Virus record (IMG/VR): IMGVR_UViG_3300023181_000017 | Span: 1-41,142 of that record | Strand: one strand, 5' to 3' | DNA from: a virus | Length of the DNA: 41,142 bases | Shown: positions 1 through 8,789 of the stretch, one piece after another | Position numbering within the stretch: the first letter of the stretch is position 1 | Layout: every line of letters starts with the position of its first letter | Made by a program: the position numbers and the translations under genes | The notes under the pieces: model-generated | The model's database searches: none | Seen by the model: the letters and a program-made list of their open reading frames with translations, nothing else | What the model was told of the DNA's origin: nothing

Positions 1-127
1 CCAACGAAATAGTTAAAGCATCCGTTACGTTATCTACATCTAATGTTCCAATCCTTAGGTTAGTTCCATTATTCATGTAAACTGCGGCCGCGGTTGTTCC
101 TGCGTCTCGTCTGTAAATAAGATGTTC
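1..127. repeat. Left copy of 127-bp terminal overlap (circle junction)
   Basis: Bases 1-127 are identical to 41016-41142. The fibre gene reads through the junction without a frame change when the ends are joined at 41015/1, which supports a circular or circularly permuted molecule. A length of exactly 127 equals a common maximum k-mer size of short-read assemblers, so the repeat is more likely an assembly overlap than a packaged terminal repeat. Confidence 0.95.
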
Positions 128-2590
128 AATATTGATTCCGCTATCTAATCCAGAGGACCCTTCAAAGTCCAAAGCAAACGTTAGCATATTTTTAATAATT
201 GCACTCCCTATGTTTACGTTTTTAACCGTACCCGATCCCGTTCTCCCTATACCTACATCGCCGTCGCTACAATATAAAGAGTTTATTTGTACGTTTTCTA
301 TGTTTACATCAGAAGTTAGAGGCTTTAAATGAAGTGGTATTGTCGCGTATTTTATACTTAAAGAGCCTATACTTATGTTTTTTAAATCTATCTGAGCATC
401 TAAAAAACACCCCATAGCCGCCTTAGGTATGTTAAAAAAGCTATTAGTTACATTTGGAGGTAGTCTATCCCCAACAAAGTCGGATATATAAATATTCCCT
501 GTATTTGTTGTTAATTCCCCCGCTTTAATTATTAAGTTCTCAGATGATTGTCCATATCCTCCGCATCCTATAGCAACAACATCCCTACTTTTAATTGTTA
601 TTCCGTGCTGACCAAAAGCTCCATAAACATTTTCGATGTAAACCCCTTTAACCCTTTCAATTAAAAATGTGTGTTTGGCGCCATAAGGAGATCTTACGCC
701 TGTTATAATATTTTTAGCGTAAAAGTTTCTACCCCAAGGCTCTGTAGTGCCAGATGGATATGATATAACAAAACCTTCAGTTTCTGCGCTTCCGTAATAA
801 GCATCAGAAACATTTTTCATAGCATCAAAGCCTATGTTTTCAATATGGAAATCGTTTACGGTTTGTACAACAAGGAAGCAGCCCTGAATTATGCTCCCAC
901 CCGTCATTTCTACCATTCCATCTTTAAAGCTAGGCATCTTGTTTCCAATTAACTTAACATTACTTAAGCCATCAAAGTAAGCCGAATCAACCATAACGGG
1001 CTTAAACGGATACGCGTCGCCAATCAAAGCCGTAAAGTTTTTAAATTCAAATATCCTAAAAGCTTTGTAGACTGCGCTACCTTCATTAAATCCATCCGCA
1101 TTAAACCCAGAGAAAGTGTCTTTAAACTCAGATAAATCAACCGTTCCATTAGGAAGGTTATTGTTTTTCACTACAAGATTTTTGAATTTGTTTTTTAACG
1201 ACCCGTCTTCCGTTATTATCCTCAATTCAACGTCAATCAATTCTAAATATTTATCATTGCTCGTGTCGCTATTAAGAAGTTGAACTGAAACATAAGCTTT
1301 ATCAGTGTTTGATGGAAAACTAACAACCCCTCTAACTAAGGCGTAATTAAAGCCGCCTTTTTGCTCTAATTGAAAACTTAACCTATCCGTATGGTTAGTA
1401 GTTACGATGCCGCCTATAGTTTGCTCGCTATTGAAAGACAACGTTAAATATGAAATAGGAATGTTTTTCGTCGCTATTTTGAAAGAAATCTCTACTTTTT
1501 GACTAGAAAAATTATCTATATAAGATGGAATTATTCTTTGTAAATCAACAATGAATTTAGATCCTGATCCTGTCTGCCCTGAAGCAATGTTTATTATTTT
1601 ATCTCCATTCAAAGTGGCTCCGTTTAACGCCAAAGGAAATATGTTAGTTTTAGTAGATATAAGACTATCTTGATAATTAGAAACATCTAAAGGCGAATAT
1701 AATACTCCGTCTATAAAGAATTTAACGGATTTGGTTTTGAAGTAGCTATCCGATGGGGCTACCGCATTACTATAAATTCTCCAGAAAGCCTCGAAGCTTT
1801 TATCTGTAACAGATATAGTTCTTTCGTAATAAAACCTTGTAGATGTTGGACTTAAAATCGTTGTAGATGTTGGGTTTATGTTTATCGTGGTATTATCTTG
1901 TTTTGTTACAACGAGAATGCTATCCATTACTCCGCCAGAAAACCAACTAGGCGTATCGTTTATTATTTCAATGGTAATTTTTTTTCCTGCTAGCGAAGGT
2001 ATATCTAAATTAGATCCTAAATAAGTTAAAACAAATATTGCGGCGTTACCAGGAAATTGTTCTCCAGAGTTTAATAAAAAAGCTTCTCCTTTTGAGTAAG
2101 GGTAGTTTTCAACGGTATGCAATCCAGAGTTTTGCGCTACAGGATAAAATCCTACCGCATCACCATCAATCATCACGTTAGAGTTGACTGTATTTTTTAA
2201 AGAATTAAAATCTGTCGTAGTTACATATCCGCTTAAATCTAAATTAATAGCCTTTGTTAAAGTCCAGGTTGTACCATTCCAATAGATAATATTAAAAGTA
2301 CCTGTAGCCACTAAGTCCGGTTCGCCTGTTTGTGAGTAAGTTCCTGCAGAAACAAAACTAAAACTATTTGTACCTGCAGGATTAGGAAGAGTATTTGAGG
2401 CTACATTAACATAACCGCTTGAACCAATAGCAGCAACATAAGGCGCAATAAAAGCAGCAAAATCCGCTTGCGTGCCTTTCGTCATTAATCCAGATGGATT
2501 GCTCTGAGCGATTAAGTTTAGTAAATCGAAAGCCCCCGATGGAAGTTCGTTTAACTTAACTAAGTCTATTAATTCTGGATTTATTGCCAT
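1..2590 (-). CDS. Receptor-binding tail fibre with beta-helix region (first 863 codons; continues at 40801-41142)
   Basis: The minus-strand frame is open from the ATG at 2590 to the window edge and continues in frame from 41015 to a stop at 40801, giving a protein of 934 residues. The ATG overlaps the stop of the preceding gene as TAATG. The N-terminus (MAINPELIDLVKLNELPSG) resembles the head-proximal end of Bacteroidetes phage fibres. The middle has Gly/Ser/Thr-rich beta-sandwich-like sequence. The C-terminal part, from about residue 500, has irregular beta-helix-like repeats rich in N, G, V and I (for example NVKLIGNKMPSF, GVYIENVYGAFGQHGITIK), as in pectate-lyase-fold fibres and depolymerases. 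It follows the tail-tip genes and precedes other fibre genes, which fits a host-recognition or glycan-cleaving fibre. The enzymatic activity is inference. Confidence 0.85.
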   Translation of the reverse strand, partial: MAINPELIDLVKLNELPSGAFDLLNLIAQSNPSGLMTKGTQADFAAFIAPYVAAIGSSGYVNVASNTLPNPAGTNSFSFVSAGTYSQTGEPDLVATGTFNIIYWNGTTWTLTKAINLDLSGYVTTTDFNSLKNTVNSNVMIDGDAVGFYPVAQNSGLHTVENYPYSKGEAFLLNSGEQFPGNAAIFVLTYLGSNLDIPSLAGKKITIEIINDTPSWFSGGVMDSILVVTKQDNTTININPTSTTILSPTSTRFYYERTISVTDKSFEAFWRIYSNAVAPSDSYFKTKSVKFFIDGVLYSPLDVSNYQDSLISTKTNIFPLALNGATLNGDKIINIASGQTGSGSKFIVDLQRIIPSYIDNFSSQKVEISFKIATKNIPISYLTLSFNSEQTIGGIVTTNHTDRLSFQLEQKGGFNYALVRGVVSFPSNTDKAYVSVQLLNSDTSNDKYLELIDVELRIITEDGSLKNKFKNLVVKNNNLPNGTVDLSEFKDTFSGFNADGFNEGSAVYKAFRIFEFKNFTALIGDAYPFKPVMVDSAYFDGLSNVKLIGNKMPSFKDGMVEMTGGSIIQGCFLVVQTVNDFHIENIGFDAMKNVSDAYYGSAETEGFVISYPSGTTEPWGRNFYAKNIITGVRSPYGAKHTFLIERVKGVYIENVYGAFGQHGITIKSRDVVAIGCGGYGQSSENLIIKAGELTTNTGNIYISDFVGDRLPPNVTNSFFNIPKAAMGCFLDAQIDLKNISIGSLSIKYATIPLHLKPLTSDVNIENVQINSLYCSDGDVGIGRTGSGTVKNVNIGSAIIKNMLTFALDFEGSSGLDSGINIEHLIYRRDAGTTAAAVYMNNGTNLRIGTLDVDNVTDALTISL

Positions 2591-3126
2591 TATGCTGTTT
2601 GAATAAGTTTATTTGTTCCTGATTGAAGTATTGTATTTCCCGTTGGGGTTGTTGCTAAAACTGTTTTATAAATGCTTTCTGATAAAAATGGTTCACCTAC
2701 CCCAATAAAATTAGCTGTAAACGAGTAAGGCGTTTCATGTCCTGCGGTTTCTCTAAATGAAGAAATCCAAGCTTTACCCTCTCTGGTTACGCTGGTATTT
2801 ACATCTTCCCATTTAAGCCAGAAAATCTTTTTACTTTTCATTATATCAGCAAGCTCGCTAAAGTTTGCTTTTAATATCTTTTCAGAGTTTCTAAGCCCTA
2901 CCGCAAAGCCGTCTATATCCATCCCCCAAGAAATATAGCCAGGTCTTGAATTGTCAAAGCCATTATCACATTTATTTCTTAACGAAATCGCCTCGCTATC
3001 CATATTAAAGCCGTTTGATGTTCCGCAAGCTATCGGCCTATAATTAGCCAATGTACCCCTTGAACTCGTTAATGGAGTTAATAAGTCTACGTAAAGCAAA
3101 TAATCTGTTCCGTTTAAGAAGTTCAT
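2590..3126 (-). CDS. Second tail-tube-like protein (paralogue of the major tail protein)
   Basis: This 178-residue protein is clearly related to the major tail protein at 8151-8618. Both share SNG near residue 35, NKCD, a PG..SW motif, DG.AV.L, a K.IF.L block, VxREGK, ETA and a C-terminal FT..F.GVG..F motif in the same order and spacing. It lies downstream of the tail-tip gene and upstream of the fibre, far from the normal tail-tube position. It may form a distal tube ring, decorate the tip or act as a fibre adaptor. A TATATTTG element sits 4 nt before its ATG. The relationship is seen directly in the sequence; the role is inference. Confidence 0.85.
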   Translation of the reverse strand: MNFLNGTDYLLYVDLLTPLTSSRGTLANYRPIACGTSNGFNMDSEAISLRNKCDNGFDNSRPGYISWGMDIDGFAVGLRNSEKILKANFSELADIMKSKKIFWLKWEDVNTSVTREGKAWISSFRETAGHETPYSFTANFIGVGEPFLSESIYKTVLATTPTGNTILQSGTNKLIQTA

Positions 3127-3130
3127 TATC

Positions 3131-3138
3131 CAAATATA
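3131..3138 (-). promoter_or_regulatory. TAnnTTTG promoter element 4 nt before the start codon
   Basis: The minus strand reads TATATTTG, then GATA, then the ATG at 3126. This matches the -7 element of Bacteroidetes promoters. The nearest upstream TTG is only 13 nt away, shorter than usual, so the -33 box is weak. If used, the transcript would be nearly leaderless. Confidence 0.45.
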
Positions 3139-3162
3139 TGAAATATTGTAACAAAAATATTA

Positions 3163-5529
3163 CTAAGGAATCATTTTATAAATATCAACCCCATTAGATT
3201 TGTATCTTGCCGATGAATAAGTTAACGGTAATAAATCATCTGGCGAACCGTTGATGGTGCCAATAACGTTTACGGGGTTTGAAGTAGAATCTATTTTTAT
3301 TACCTCAACGGTTCTGTTCATAAGATTTGCTACACTCGGCAAAGTAATATTTACAGCTCCTGCGCTCGCATCTACATAAACCGTAACCATCCCGTTGCTA
3401 CCGAAATTAGCTGGCAAAACCGTATAATTTGCAGATTTATTTAAACTGTTTTCTAATGCGCTTAAATTGGCTTGCGTTAAAACATTTGAGCCATTCTGTT
3501 TGAGTGTTCCTGTAAAATTCCAATCTCCGCTAATTGTTGCATCTTCATCTTTTTGCGGGTAATTACCTAATGTTATTGCTGAACTTCCCGAACCAGGAGC
3601 ATTAACACCCGATGGAACACCAACCGAAAGCCCTGTTTTATCCTTTTCAGTTCCGTAATCTTCTTTTACTTCTGTTGTATGGGAAATATCAGCGGTTAAT
3701 GTTTCGGCAAATCTAAGAGTAGGAATTGATCGTTTTAAATCGAAGCTACCAGATAAGAAAATGTAATTACCAGGAAGTAAATCAATCGTTAATAAAGTAT
3801 TTATGTCAACGCTACCAAATCCAATAAAATCAGCTTCAAATATTCTGTAAGGCTTGCCGTGCAATCTTAATTCTGTATTCGCTACTATTTCAAGTAAAGA
3901 GGATGTTTCTGTAATTCCTGCCCTAGCCCAACTAAATGATGCAGTAAAAGGCGGAACAGCTCCGATACTTATTTGAGAAGTTCTCTTGTCATTCGTATCA
4001 TCCCCATGCAAAAGCAATATCGGATCTGGCGAAAATGTTTGAGCGGCTAAAGATTTTTGTCTATTAAATAATCCAACAGGCGGTTTTGTCTGATCTGAAT
4101 TTACAGCTGGAACAATGTTTACATTATTTATAGATGTTGGATAATCGGCTGGCCCTGCTTCCTGTAAGGATTGAACACCAAAATATAAGTCGTAATCAGA
4201 ATTTCTGGCATTAACTTTAAAATTAACACCAACCTGATTTGGACCAAAATCTCCGCTTCTATATCTAATAACATAAAATTGAAATCCTGGTTGCCATCCA
4301 TTGTTATTGGTAAAGTAATTCCCCGCTCCATCGGTAATTAAAACGCCTAAATATAAAAACACTAAAGCGGCACCACCTGGCGCGCTAGGTACAAGTACAT
4401 CAAAACTAACTGTTGTTGTTTCTTGCGCCCTAACTAAAACAGGTGCCGAATTATATAAATACCCACTTGCTCCAGATGAATCAATAATTACATAATGGTC
4501 GTTTGTTGGATTGCCGTTTTGATCTAGCCTAGTTGCTGTATGTGCTGTTGCCCCATTTTGAACAGACCAATTGTCGGGAAGCCCAACGGGATTAGTCGTC
4601 CATACGTCCATGTTGGCGTTGTCCAAAGCATTTGCCCCATAGCCATACTGATAATATGCCGTAGATGATGAAAAGGCCTTAGCAAATGAATTATTCCCTA
4701 CAGGAGATAAAACCCTGTTTGTTCCGCCAACAGTTAACGCGCTTCCTATTGTTGTTGTGCCTACTAATATCGCACCTTGATCGTACTCGAAAGCAGGAAC
4801 AACACCTGTTGAAAGCTCTAAAACATTTATGATTTGCCAGTAACCGTTAAATTGGTGTATTCTGCTTGAATATCTAGCTAATACCGACCTTATTACTTCA
4901 TGGCAACTAAAAGCATTACCATCGTTATCTATGAACCTATCGCAGTTAATAAAAGATTGCCTTAAAGGCGAATCAGTCGTTACCATTTGCGCTTCAAAAG
5001 TATTTACACCAACTATGAAAGGCAAACTTAACCCTGTTTTTAACAAAGCCTGTCTTAATACTTCTAAATCAGAAATAAAGCCTTTATACTTAGTTCCGTC
5101 TGCTTGTAAAAATGGAATATCTTTAAGCGTTCCTAAAGCATCGGTTGCCGAAATTGATACATCGTATGGCTTGGACTTATAAGGCTCGCTACACGCATCG
5201 GGAATTAACCAACCTTGCCAAACCCAGCCGCCCGACAAAACCACCATCCATTCACGTTCATCGGCTGTATATAAAGAAGATAATTCAAAAGTTCCTATTG
5301 CTTTTATATTTACATCGCAACTCGAACCGTTTACTCCCTCTAGTTTATATTCGCCTTTATTGGCGTAAGTCACGACAACAGGTGCATCGTTTTCCCCAGC
5401 AAATTGAATCGGGATAATAGCAGGAACAGGCAACGAACTATCCATTCGCTGTTTAAACTCAATAAAAATATCATTCCCTTGCTTATCGCAGAAATCCCCT
5501 TTATATATAGTATTGTAAACGTTTGCCAT
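3163..5529 (-). CDS. Tail-tip / distal tail structural protein, 788 aa
   Basis: It starts immediately after the tape measure stop (5530), the usual place of distal tail and tip proteins in siphophages. The N-terminal 250 residues (FIEFKQRMDSS, GGWVWQGWLIPDACSEPY, DVSISATDALGTLKDIPF) resemble proteins found after the tape measure in Bacteroidetes phages. The middle (about 290-480) looks like a carbohydrate-binding-type beta sandwich (MDVWTTNPVGLPDNWSVQNG; TVSFDVLVPSAPGGAALVFL). The last 80 residues (NITLPSVANLMNRTVEVIKI) resemble a small beta-rich trimer-forming segment common at fibre ends. It probably joins tube to fibres at the tip. No hydrolase motif was seen. The structural role follows from position; domain identities are tentative. 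Confidence 0.75.
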   Translation of the reverse strand: MANVYNTIYKGDFCDKQGNDIFIEFKQRMDSSLPVPAIIPIQFAGENDAPVVVTYANKGEYKLEGVNGSSCDVNIKAIGTFELSSLYTADEREWMVVLSGGWVWQGWLIPDACSEPYKSKPYDVSISATDALGTLKDIPFLQADGTKYKGFISDLEVLRQALLKTGLSLPFIVGVNTFEAQMVTTDSPLRQSFINCDRFIDNDGNAFSCHEVIRSVLARYSSRIHQFNGYWQIINVLELSTGVVPAFEYDQGAILVGTTTIGSALTVGGTNRVLSPVGNNSFAKAFSSSTAYYQYGYGANALDNANMDVWTTNPVGLPDNWSVQNGATAHTATRLDQNGNPTNDHYVIIDSSGASGYLYNSAPVLVRAQETTTVSFDVLVPSAPGGAALVFLYLGVLITDGAGNYFTNNNGWQPGFQFYVIRYRSGDFGPNQVGVNFKVNARNSDYDLYFGVQSLQEAGPADYPTSINNVNIVPAVNSDQTKPPVGLFNRQKSLAAQTFSPDPILLLHGDDTNDKRTSQISIGAVPPFTASFSWARAGITETSSLLEIVANTELRLHGKPYRIFEADFIGFGSVDINTLLTIDLLPGNYIFLSGSFDLKRSIPTLRFAETLTADISHTTEVKEDYGTEKDKTGLSVGVPSGVNAPGSGSSAITLGNYPQKDEDATISGDWNFTGTLKQNGSNVLTQANLSALENSLNKSANYTVLPANFGSNGMVTVYVDASAGAVNITLPSVANLMNRTVEVIKIDSTSNPVNVIGTINGSPDDLLPLTYSSARYKSNGVDIYKMIP

Positions 5530-7446
5530 TTATCCTTTTCTATCGGCTATTTTTTGAGCCTGTTTAGTGATAACTAAAATATCATTTCCGCTTATACGTG
5601 TTTCGCTTTCTAAAACAATGGTATTCATCATTGGAGATTGAGCTATTGCATTTCCGTTTGCATCCTGTTGACCTAACATCTTTTTAAGTTTAGATAATGG
5701 CGCAACTACTTCGGGATCTGATTTAGCTCCCGCATATTCACCCATTAAACCTAAAGTCGGGCCAGATATAACACCTCCATTTGCAAAGGCTGTAACGCCT
5801 CCGCTACTTTTACCTTTTCCTGCTCCTTTTACTAATCCGCCACCTAAACTAAGCCCAGCACCCAAAGCAATCAATCCCGCTCCATCAGCTATTAATTTAC
5901 CTCCAAATGGAGTTGCTAAAATACCCGCAGCAACTTTAGCGGCTCCCATTGTAATAAACTGTTGACCTAAAGCAGAAAGTAAATCAGCAAAAGCACTTTG
6001 TAATACTTGACCAGCGGCTAAAACTACATCGCCACCTTGCGCCAAAGCTTCGCCCATCGCTTCAAATGACTTTCCTAACGTAGATGAAGTTAAATTAACA
6101 ATTCCAGGTAAGGAAACTATTTTATCAATTGCCGCCTCTGCATTATTGGCTATCTCGGTTAATTCGTTTAAACCCGTTACTAAAGGCTTTATTTTAAGTC
6201 TTGGTTGTATTAAAAAAGGTTTACTTAAATCGCCAAATCCTAATAATTCAGGTAAATTACCCAAAGTATTATTATTTGTTCGTTCTAATTTCGGTTTAAC
6301 TTTAACCGCTTTTTCGATTGCCGAACCAAAACTACCCTGAAGTTTGGCCCCTTTTTCTAATTGCTCATTTGTGTACTGAACTAAATTTAAATTCCTTTCG
6401 GTTAAAATGTTAGTATCAGTCTTTAAATTCCTTATTTGTTCCGCTATTACGGCTGTTCTTTCTTCTGCTTTAGCCGCTCTATCAGCCAAACCAATTGCTG
6501 CAGCCGCTAATTTTGGATCTTTTAATTGGTTTAAGGCTTTAGCTGATATCGCTCTTTCCCTATCGTAACCAACTAATAAATCATTTATCTTTTGTTCGTT
6601 TTCTAACTGTCTATTTGAGTTTTTGGTAATTATATCAGCCGCAGCTCTAGCTTTTGCAGTTGCTAAAATAGATGTAGTTAGTTTATCGTATGATTCCCTT
6701 GTTTTTTCAGATACTTGTTGTTCGAACTTTAAGTTGCCGAAATATTGAGGGTAAGCCTCCTGTAATTGCTTATAAGCCGATTGCCTTGTTGTTAATGATA
6801 AATTAGCATTCGTATAAGCTCCGTACAAAAGTTTTAAATCAGTTAACTCCTTTGTAGCCCCTTGCGAACCTTTTAATCTTGCTTGCGTAACTTGATCTAA
6901 AGTTGAAATATAATCTTCTGTTACCTTTTTAGCGTTCGAAGTTTCTTTATTGGCTCGTTGTTGGTATTGTTGGTAAATTACAATAGCTGAACCTACTAAA
7001 GATAAAGCAAACCCAAACCCAGCAGGGCCTAATAATTGAGAAGTTAAAGCTTTAAAAGCTAATGAACTACTGCCTGTTTCTTTTTGTAATCTTTGAAAGC
7101 TTTCTAATAATGGATTTAAGTTGTTTTGAATACCTACAAAACCAAATGGTGCATCCTGAGCTACACGACCTAAATTTGTTAAAGCGAATGCAGCTTGGTC
7201 GCTACCCTTAACTATTGCCTTTCCGCTTGTTGCGGATGCCACAGCGGCTTTTGCTAGAGATTTGGAAACCGTATTAGATGAACGCTCAACATCGTTAGCT
7301 AATTTTTCAAAACCTTTATCTACATCGTTTAAAGCTTTTTGAGTTGCGGAATCCCATTTTCCAGCCTCTTTTACAGCTTGGTTAAATCCATCACGTAAGG
7401 CATCAATCTTTGCCGTTAATTCTACCGATAGTTGAGCATCTGCCAT
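5530..7446 (-). CDS. Tape measure protein, 638 aa
   Basis: The long helical N-terminal half is rich in A, K, E and Q (KIDALRDGFNQAVKEAGKW; residues 1-110 and 220-350). It is followed by a Gly/Ala-rich hydrophobic stretch (about 480-570) that may cross the host membrane, the usual tape-measure arrangement. It comes right after the tail assembly chaperones, and its ATG overlaps their stop as TAATG at 7446. At 638 residues it is short for a tape measure, which suggests a fairly short tail if the usual 1.5 angstrom per residue applies. It sets tail length and is ejected before DNA. Confidence 0.9.
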   Translation of the reverse strand: MADAQLSVELTAKIDALRDGFNQAVKEAGKWDSATQKALNDVDKGFEKLANDVERSSNTVSKSLAKAAVASATSGKAIVKGSDQAAFALTNLGRVAQDAPFGFVGIQNNLNPLLESFQRLQKETGSSSLAFKALTSQLLGPAGFGFALSLVGSAIVIYQQYQQRANKETSNAKKVTEDYISTLDQVTQARLKGSQGATKELTDLKLLYGAYTNANLSLTTRQSAYKQLQEAYPQYFGNLKFEQQVSEKTRESYDKLTTSILATAKARAAADIITKNSNRQLENEQKINDLLVGYDRERAISAKALNQLKDPKLAAAAIGLADRAAKAEERTAVIAEQIRNLKTDTNILTERNLNLVQYTNEQLEKGAKLQGSFGSAIEKAVKVKPKLERTNNNTLGNLPELLGFGDLSKPFLIQPRLKIKPLVTGLNELTEIANNAEAAIDKIVSLPGIVNLTSSTLGKSFEAMGEALAQGGDVVLAAGQVLQSAFADLLSALGQQFITMGAAKVAAGILATPFGGKLIADGAGLIALGAGLSLGGGLVKGAGKGKSSGGVTAFANGGVISGPTLGLMGEYAGAKSDPEVVAPLSKLKKMLGQQDANGNAIAQSPMMNTIVLESETRISGNDILVITKQAQKIADRKG

Positions 7447-7724
7447 TACGTTATTCCTCTTTGTTTTTTAAACGCTTCTAAGGTTTTTTGAACTTTAGAT
7501 TTAGTAATTGTATTTCTTTGAACAGCTTTTTTTACTGTATCTGCATTAGGCCATATATCTTCAATATCAATTTTACTATTAGGCGGTGTATTGATTACGT
7601 ATAAATGAAATGCAAGCTTCCTAAAGTAGTTTTCTGTATTTATATTCTTCCTTGCAAATCCTTTAGCTTTTATTTCAAACTGAAATGGGGTTAACTCCGC
7701 TAATTCTCTCGGTGATAACCCCAT
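7446..7724 (-). CDS. Tail assembly chaperone, downstream (T-like) part made by -1 frameshift
   Basis: This frame is open well upstream of its first ATG (7724), back past the A9 run at 7808-7816, and the upstream part is protein-like (VDPEIGHLKILEFAYGQMGL). It lies in the -1 frame relative to the gene at 7772-8149. A slip gives a 234-residue fusion spanning 7446-8149, the normal G/GT arrangement of siphophage tail chaperones. The segment LTPFQFEIKAKGF matches the T-domain style of these proteins. The chaperone coats the tape measure during tail assembly. Independent start at 7724 is possible but less likely. Confidence 0.8.
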   Translation of the reverse strand: MGLSPRELAELTPFQFEIKAKGFARKNINTENYFRKLAFHLYVINTPPNSKIDIEDIWPNADTVKKAVQRNTITKSKVQKTLEAFKKQRGIT

Positions 7725-7771
7725 CTGCCCGTAAGCGAACTCTAATATTTTTAAATGACCAATTTCAGGGT

Positions 7772-8149
7772 CTACTTCTTTTTGGTTTTTACTTCTGGTG
7801 TTTCTGCTTTTTTTTTCTGCTCTAAAGCAAATTCAACAGCTCTTTTTTGAAAGTCTTTACCCCATTTAGATTGGTTATAAGTATCCCAAATCTGCAAAGA
7901 AACTTCATCGAAATTATCTTGATCTGCCATTTCTGAAACTAACATAACAGCCTCTTGATAAGTTGGCATTTGAGTATAGCTAAGCATAGCCTCGCCATAC
8001 ATACCCGAATAAACCAAATCGGTAAATATCTTAGCGTTATTGCCTGTTGTATTCTTAAAAAATGCCTGCTCAAATTCCATCGTAGCGTAATAGTTCATCA
8101 CTAAACGTTTTTTGCCAGATGGAACAGTAATTTCAATTATTCCGTTCAT
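7772..8149 (-). CDS. Tail assembly chaperone, upstream (G-like) protein
   Basis: This 125-residue protein lies between the major tail protein and the tape measure. It has a beta-rich N-terminus (IIEITVPSGKKRLVMNYYAT), a helical middle and a lysine-rich end (KKKAETPEVKTKKK) encoded by A-rich sequence. The end contains an A9 run and a later AAAAAG, both possible -1 slip sites into the T-like frame. Its stop is at 7772. Size, position and downstream frame all fit lambda gpG-type chaperones, although sequence identity to known families is not obvious by eye. Confidence 0.8.
   Translation of the reverse strand: MNGIIEITVPSGKKRLVMNYYATMEFEQAFFKNTTGNNAKIFTDLVYSGMYGEAMLSYTQMPTYQEAVMLVSEMADQDNFDEVSLQIWDTYNQSKWGKDFQKRAVEFALEQKKKAETPEVKTKKK
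7808..7816 (-). promoter_or_regulatory. Candidate -1 ribosomal frameshift site (A9 run)
   Basis: On the minus strand nine A residues follow CAG in the frame of the upstream chaperone, so A AAA AAA is in register for a tandem -1 slip. The -1 frame then stays open to the stop at 7446. A second, weaker possibility is the AAAAAG further downstream, just before the stop. The fusion would be 234 residues. Confidence 0.65.
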
Positions 8150-8150
8150 A

Positions 8151-8618
8151 CTATGGTGTTGCTGGAGTAATAAACAATTGACCTACGCCTTTGAATGATA
8201 CTGTAAAAGTGTAAGCATCAGCATTTGGAGCAGTTTCCGAGTAAGAAGTAATAAATACTTTTCCCTCTCTTACAACTGTATTTGTAGGATCGGTTAAACG
8301 TAAAAAGAAGATTTCCTTAGTTGTAGCTAATTCGATAATCTTTTGGTAATTAATACGTGTTGTTGCTTCTCCTGTTTCGAGCGTAACGGCTTGACCATCG
8401 CCCGACATAGTCCAAGATGATAAACCTGGAATAGATGTAGCATTACCGCCATCGCACTTATTCGAAGTGTCCTGCTCTGCTACAGTAAATTCTACACCGT
8501 TAGAAGTTAAGCACGCCAACAGTTTATAGTTAGCATCTGTACCTCTGGTATTTGTCGCTACAGCTGTGGTATCATCCACCTCCAGAGCATAAGTTGTACC
8601 TAATAAAGTTGTTGACAT
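8151..8618 (-). CDS. Major tail protein (tail tube), 155 aa
   Basis: The gene lies between the tail terminator region and the tail chaperones, as expected for the tube protein. The protein starts MSTTLLGTTYALEVDDTT; the frame extends further 5' only through a TTG start that runs into promoter sequence, so the ATG at 8618 was chosen. It shares an ordered set of motifs (SNG, NKCD, PG..SW, DG.AV.L, VREGK, ETA, F.GVG) with the second copy at 2590-3126. It forms the hexameric rings of a non-contractile tail. Confidence 0.85.
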   Translation of the reverse strand: MSTTLLGTTYALEVDDTTAVATNTRGTDANYKLLACLTSNGVEFTVAEQDTSNKCDGGNATSIPGLSSWTMSGDGQAVTLETGEATTRINYQKIIELATTKEIFFLRLTDPTNTVVREGKVFITSYSETAPNADAYTFTVSFKGVGQLFITPATP

Positions 8619-8660
8619 TTCTTTTGGTTTTATTTTATCGTAAATGTAACACTTTCGATA

Positions 8661-8668
8661 CAAATCTA
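8661..8668 (-). promoter_or_regulatory. Possible promoter of the major tail protein gene
   Basis: The minus strand reads TAGATTTG 42 nt upstream of the ATG at 8618, matching TAnnTTTG. No TTG is seen at the proper -33 distance, so this is a weak call. Confidence 0.35.
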
Positions 8669-8688
8669 CAAATATTTAATTTTTGGTT

Positions 8689-8696
8689 TACATTTG
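8689..8696 (+). promoter_or_regulatory. Promoter element of the plus-strand cassette
   Basis: TACATTTG, followed by AGGT and then ATG at 8701. It matches the Bacteroidetes -7 consensus but has no clear -33 TTG. It is placed to drive the four-gene plus-strand cassette, divergent from the major tail protein gene. Confidence 0.45.
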
Positions 8697-8700
8697 AGGT

Positions 8701-8787
8701 ATGAACAACTACGAACTACTATTAACATCAACTGTTTGCCTAATTGCATTCTACAAATTTGGCATGAACGTAATTAAAAGGTTTTAA
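8701..8787 (+). CDS. Very small hydrophobic peptide, 28 aa
   Basis: The peptide (MNNYELLLTSTVCLIAFYKF...) has one short hydrophobic segment. It begins 4 nt after a TACATTTG element and is followed 2 nt after its stop by the next small ORF. It may be translated or may be the 5' leader of the cassette. Function is unknown. Confidence 0.4.
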   Translation: MNNYELLLTSTVCLIAFYKFGMNVIKRF

Positions 8788-8789
8788 CA

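Noticed and set aside
132-332. Plus-strand ORF near the left edge
   Set aside because: It lies fully opposite the fibre coding frame and its product shows no protein-like pattern.
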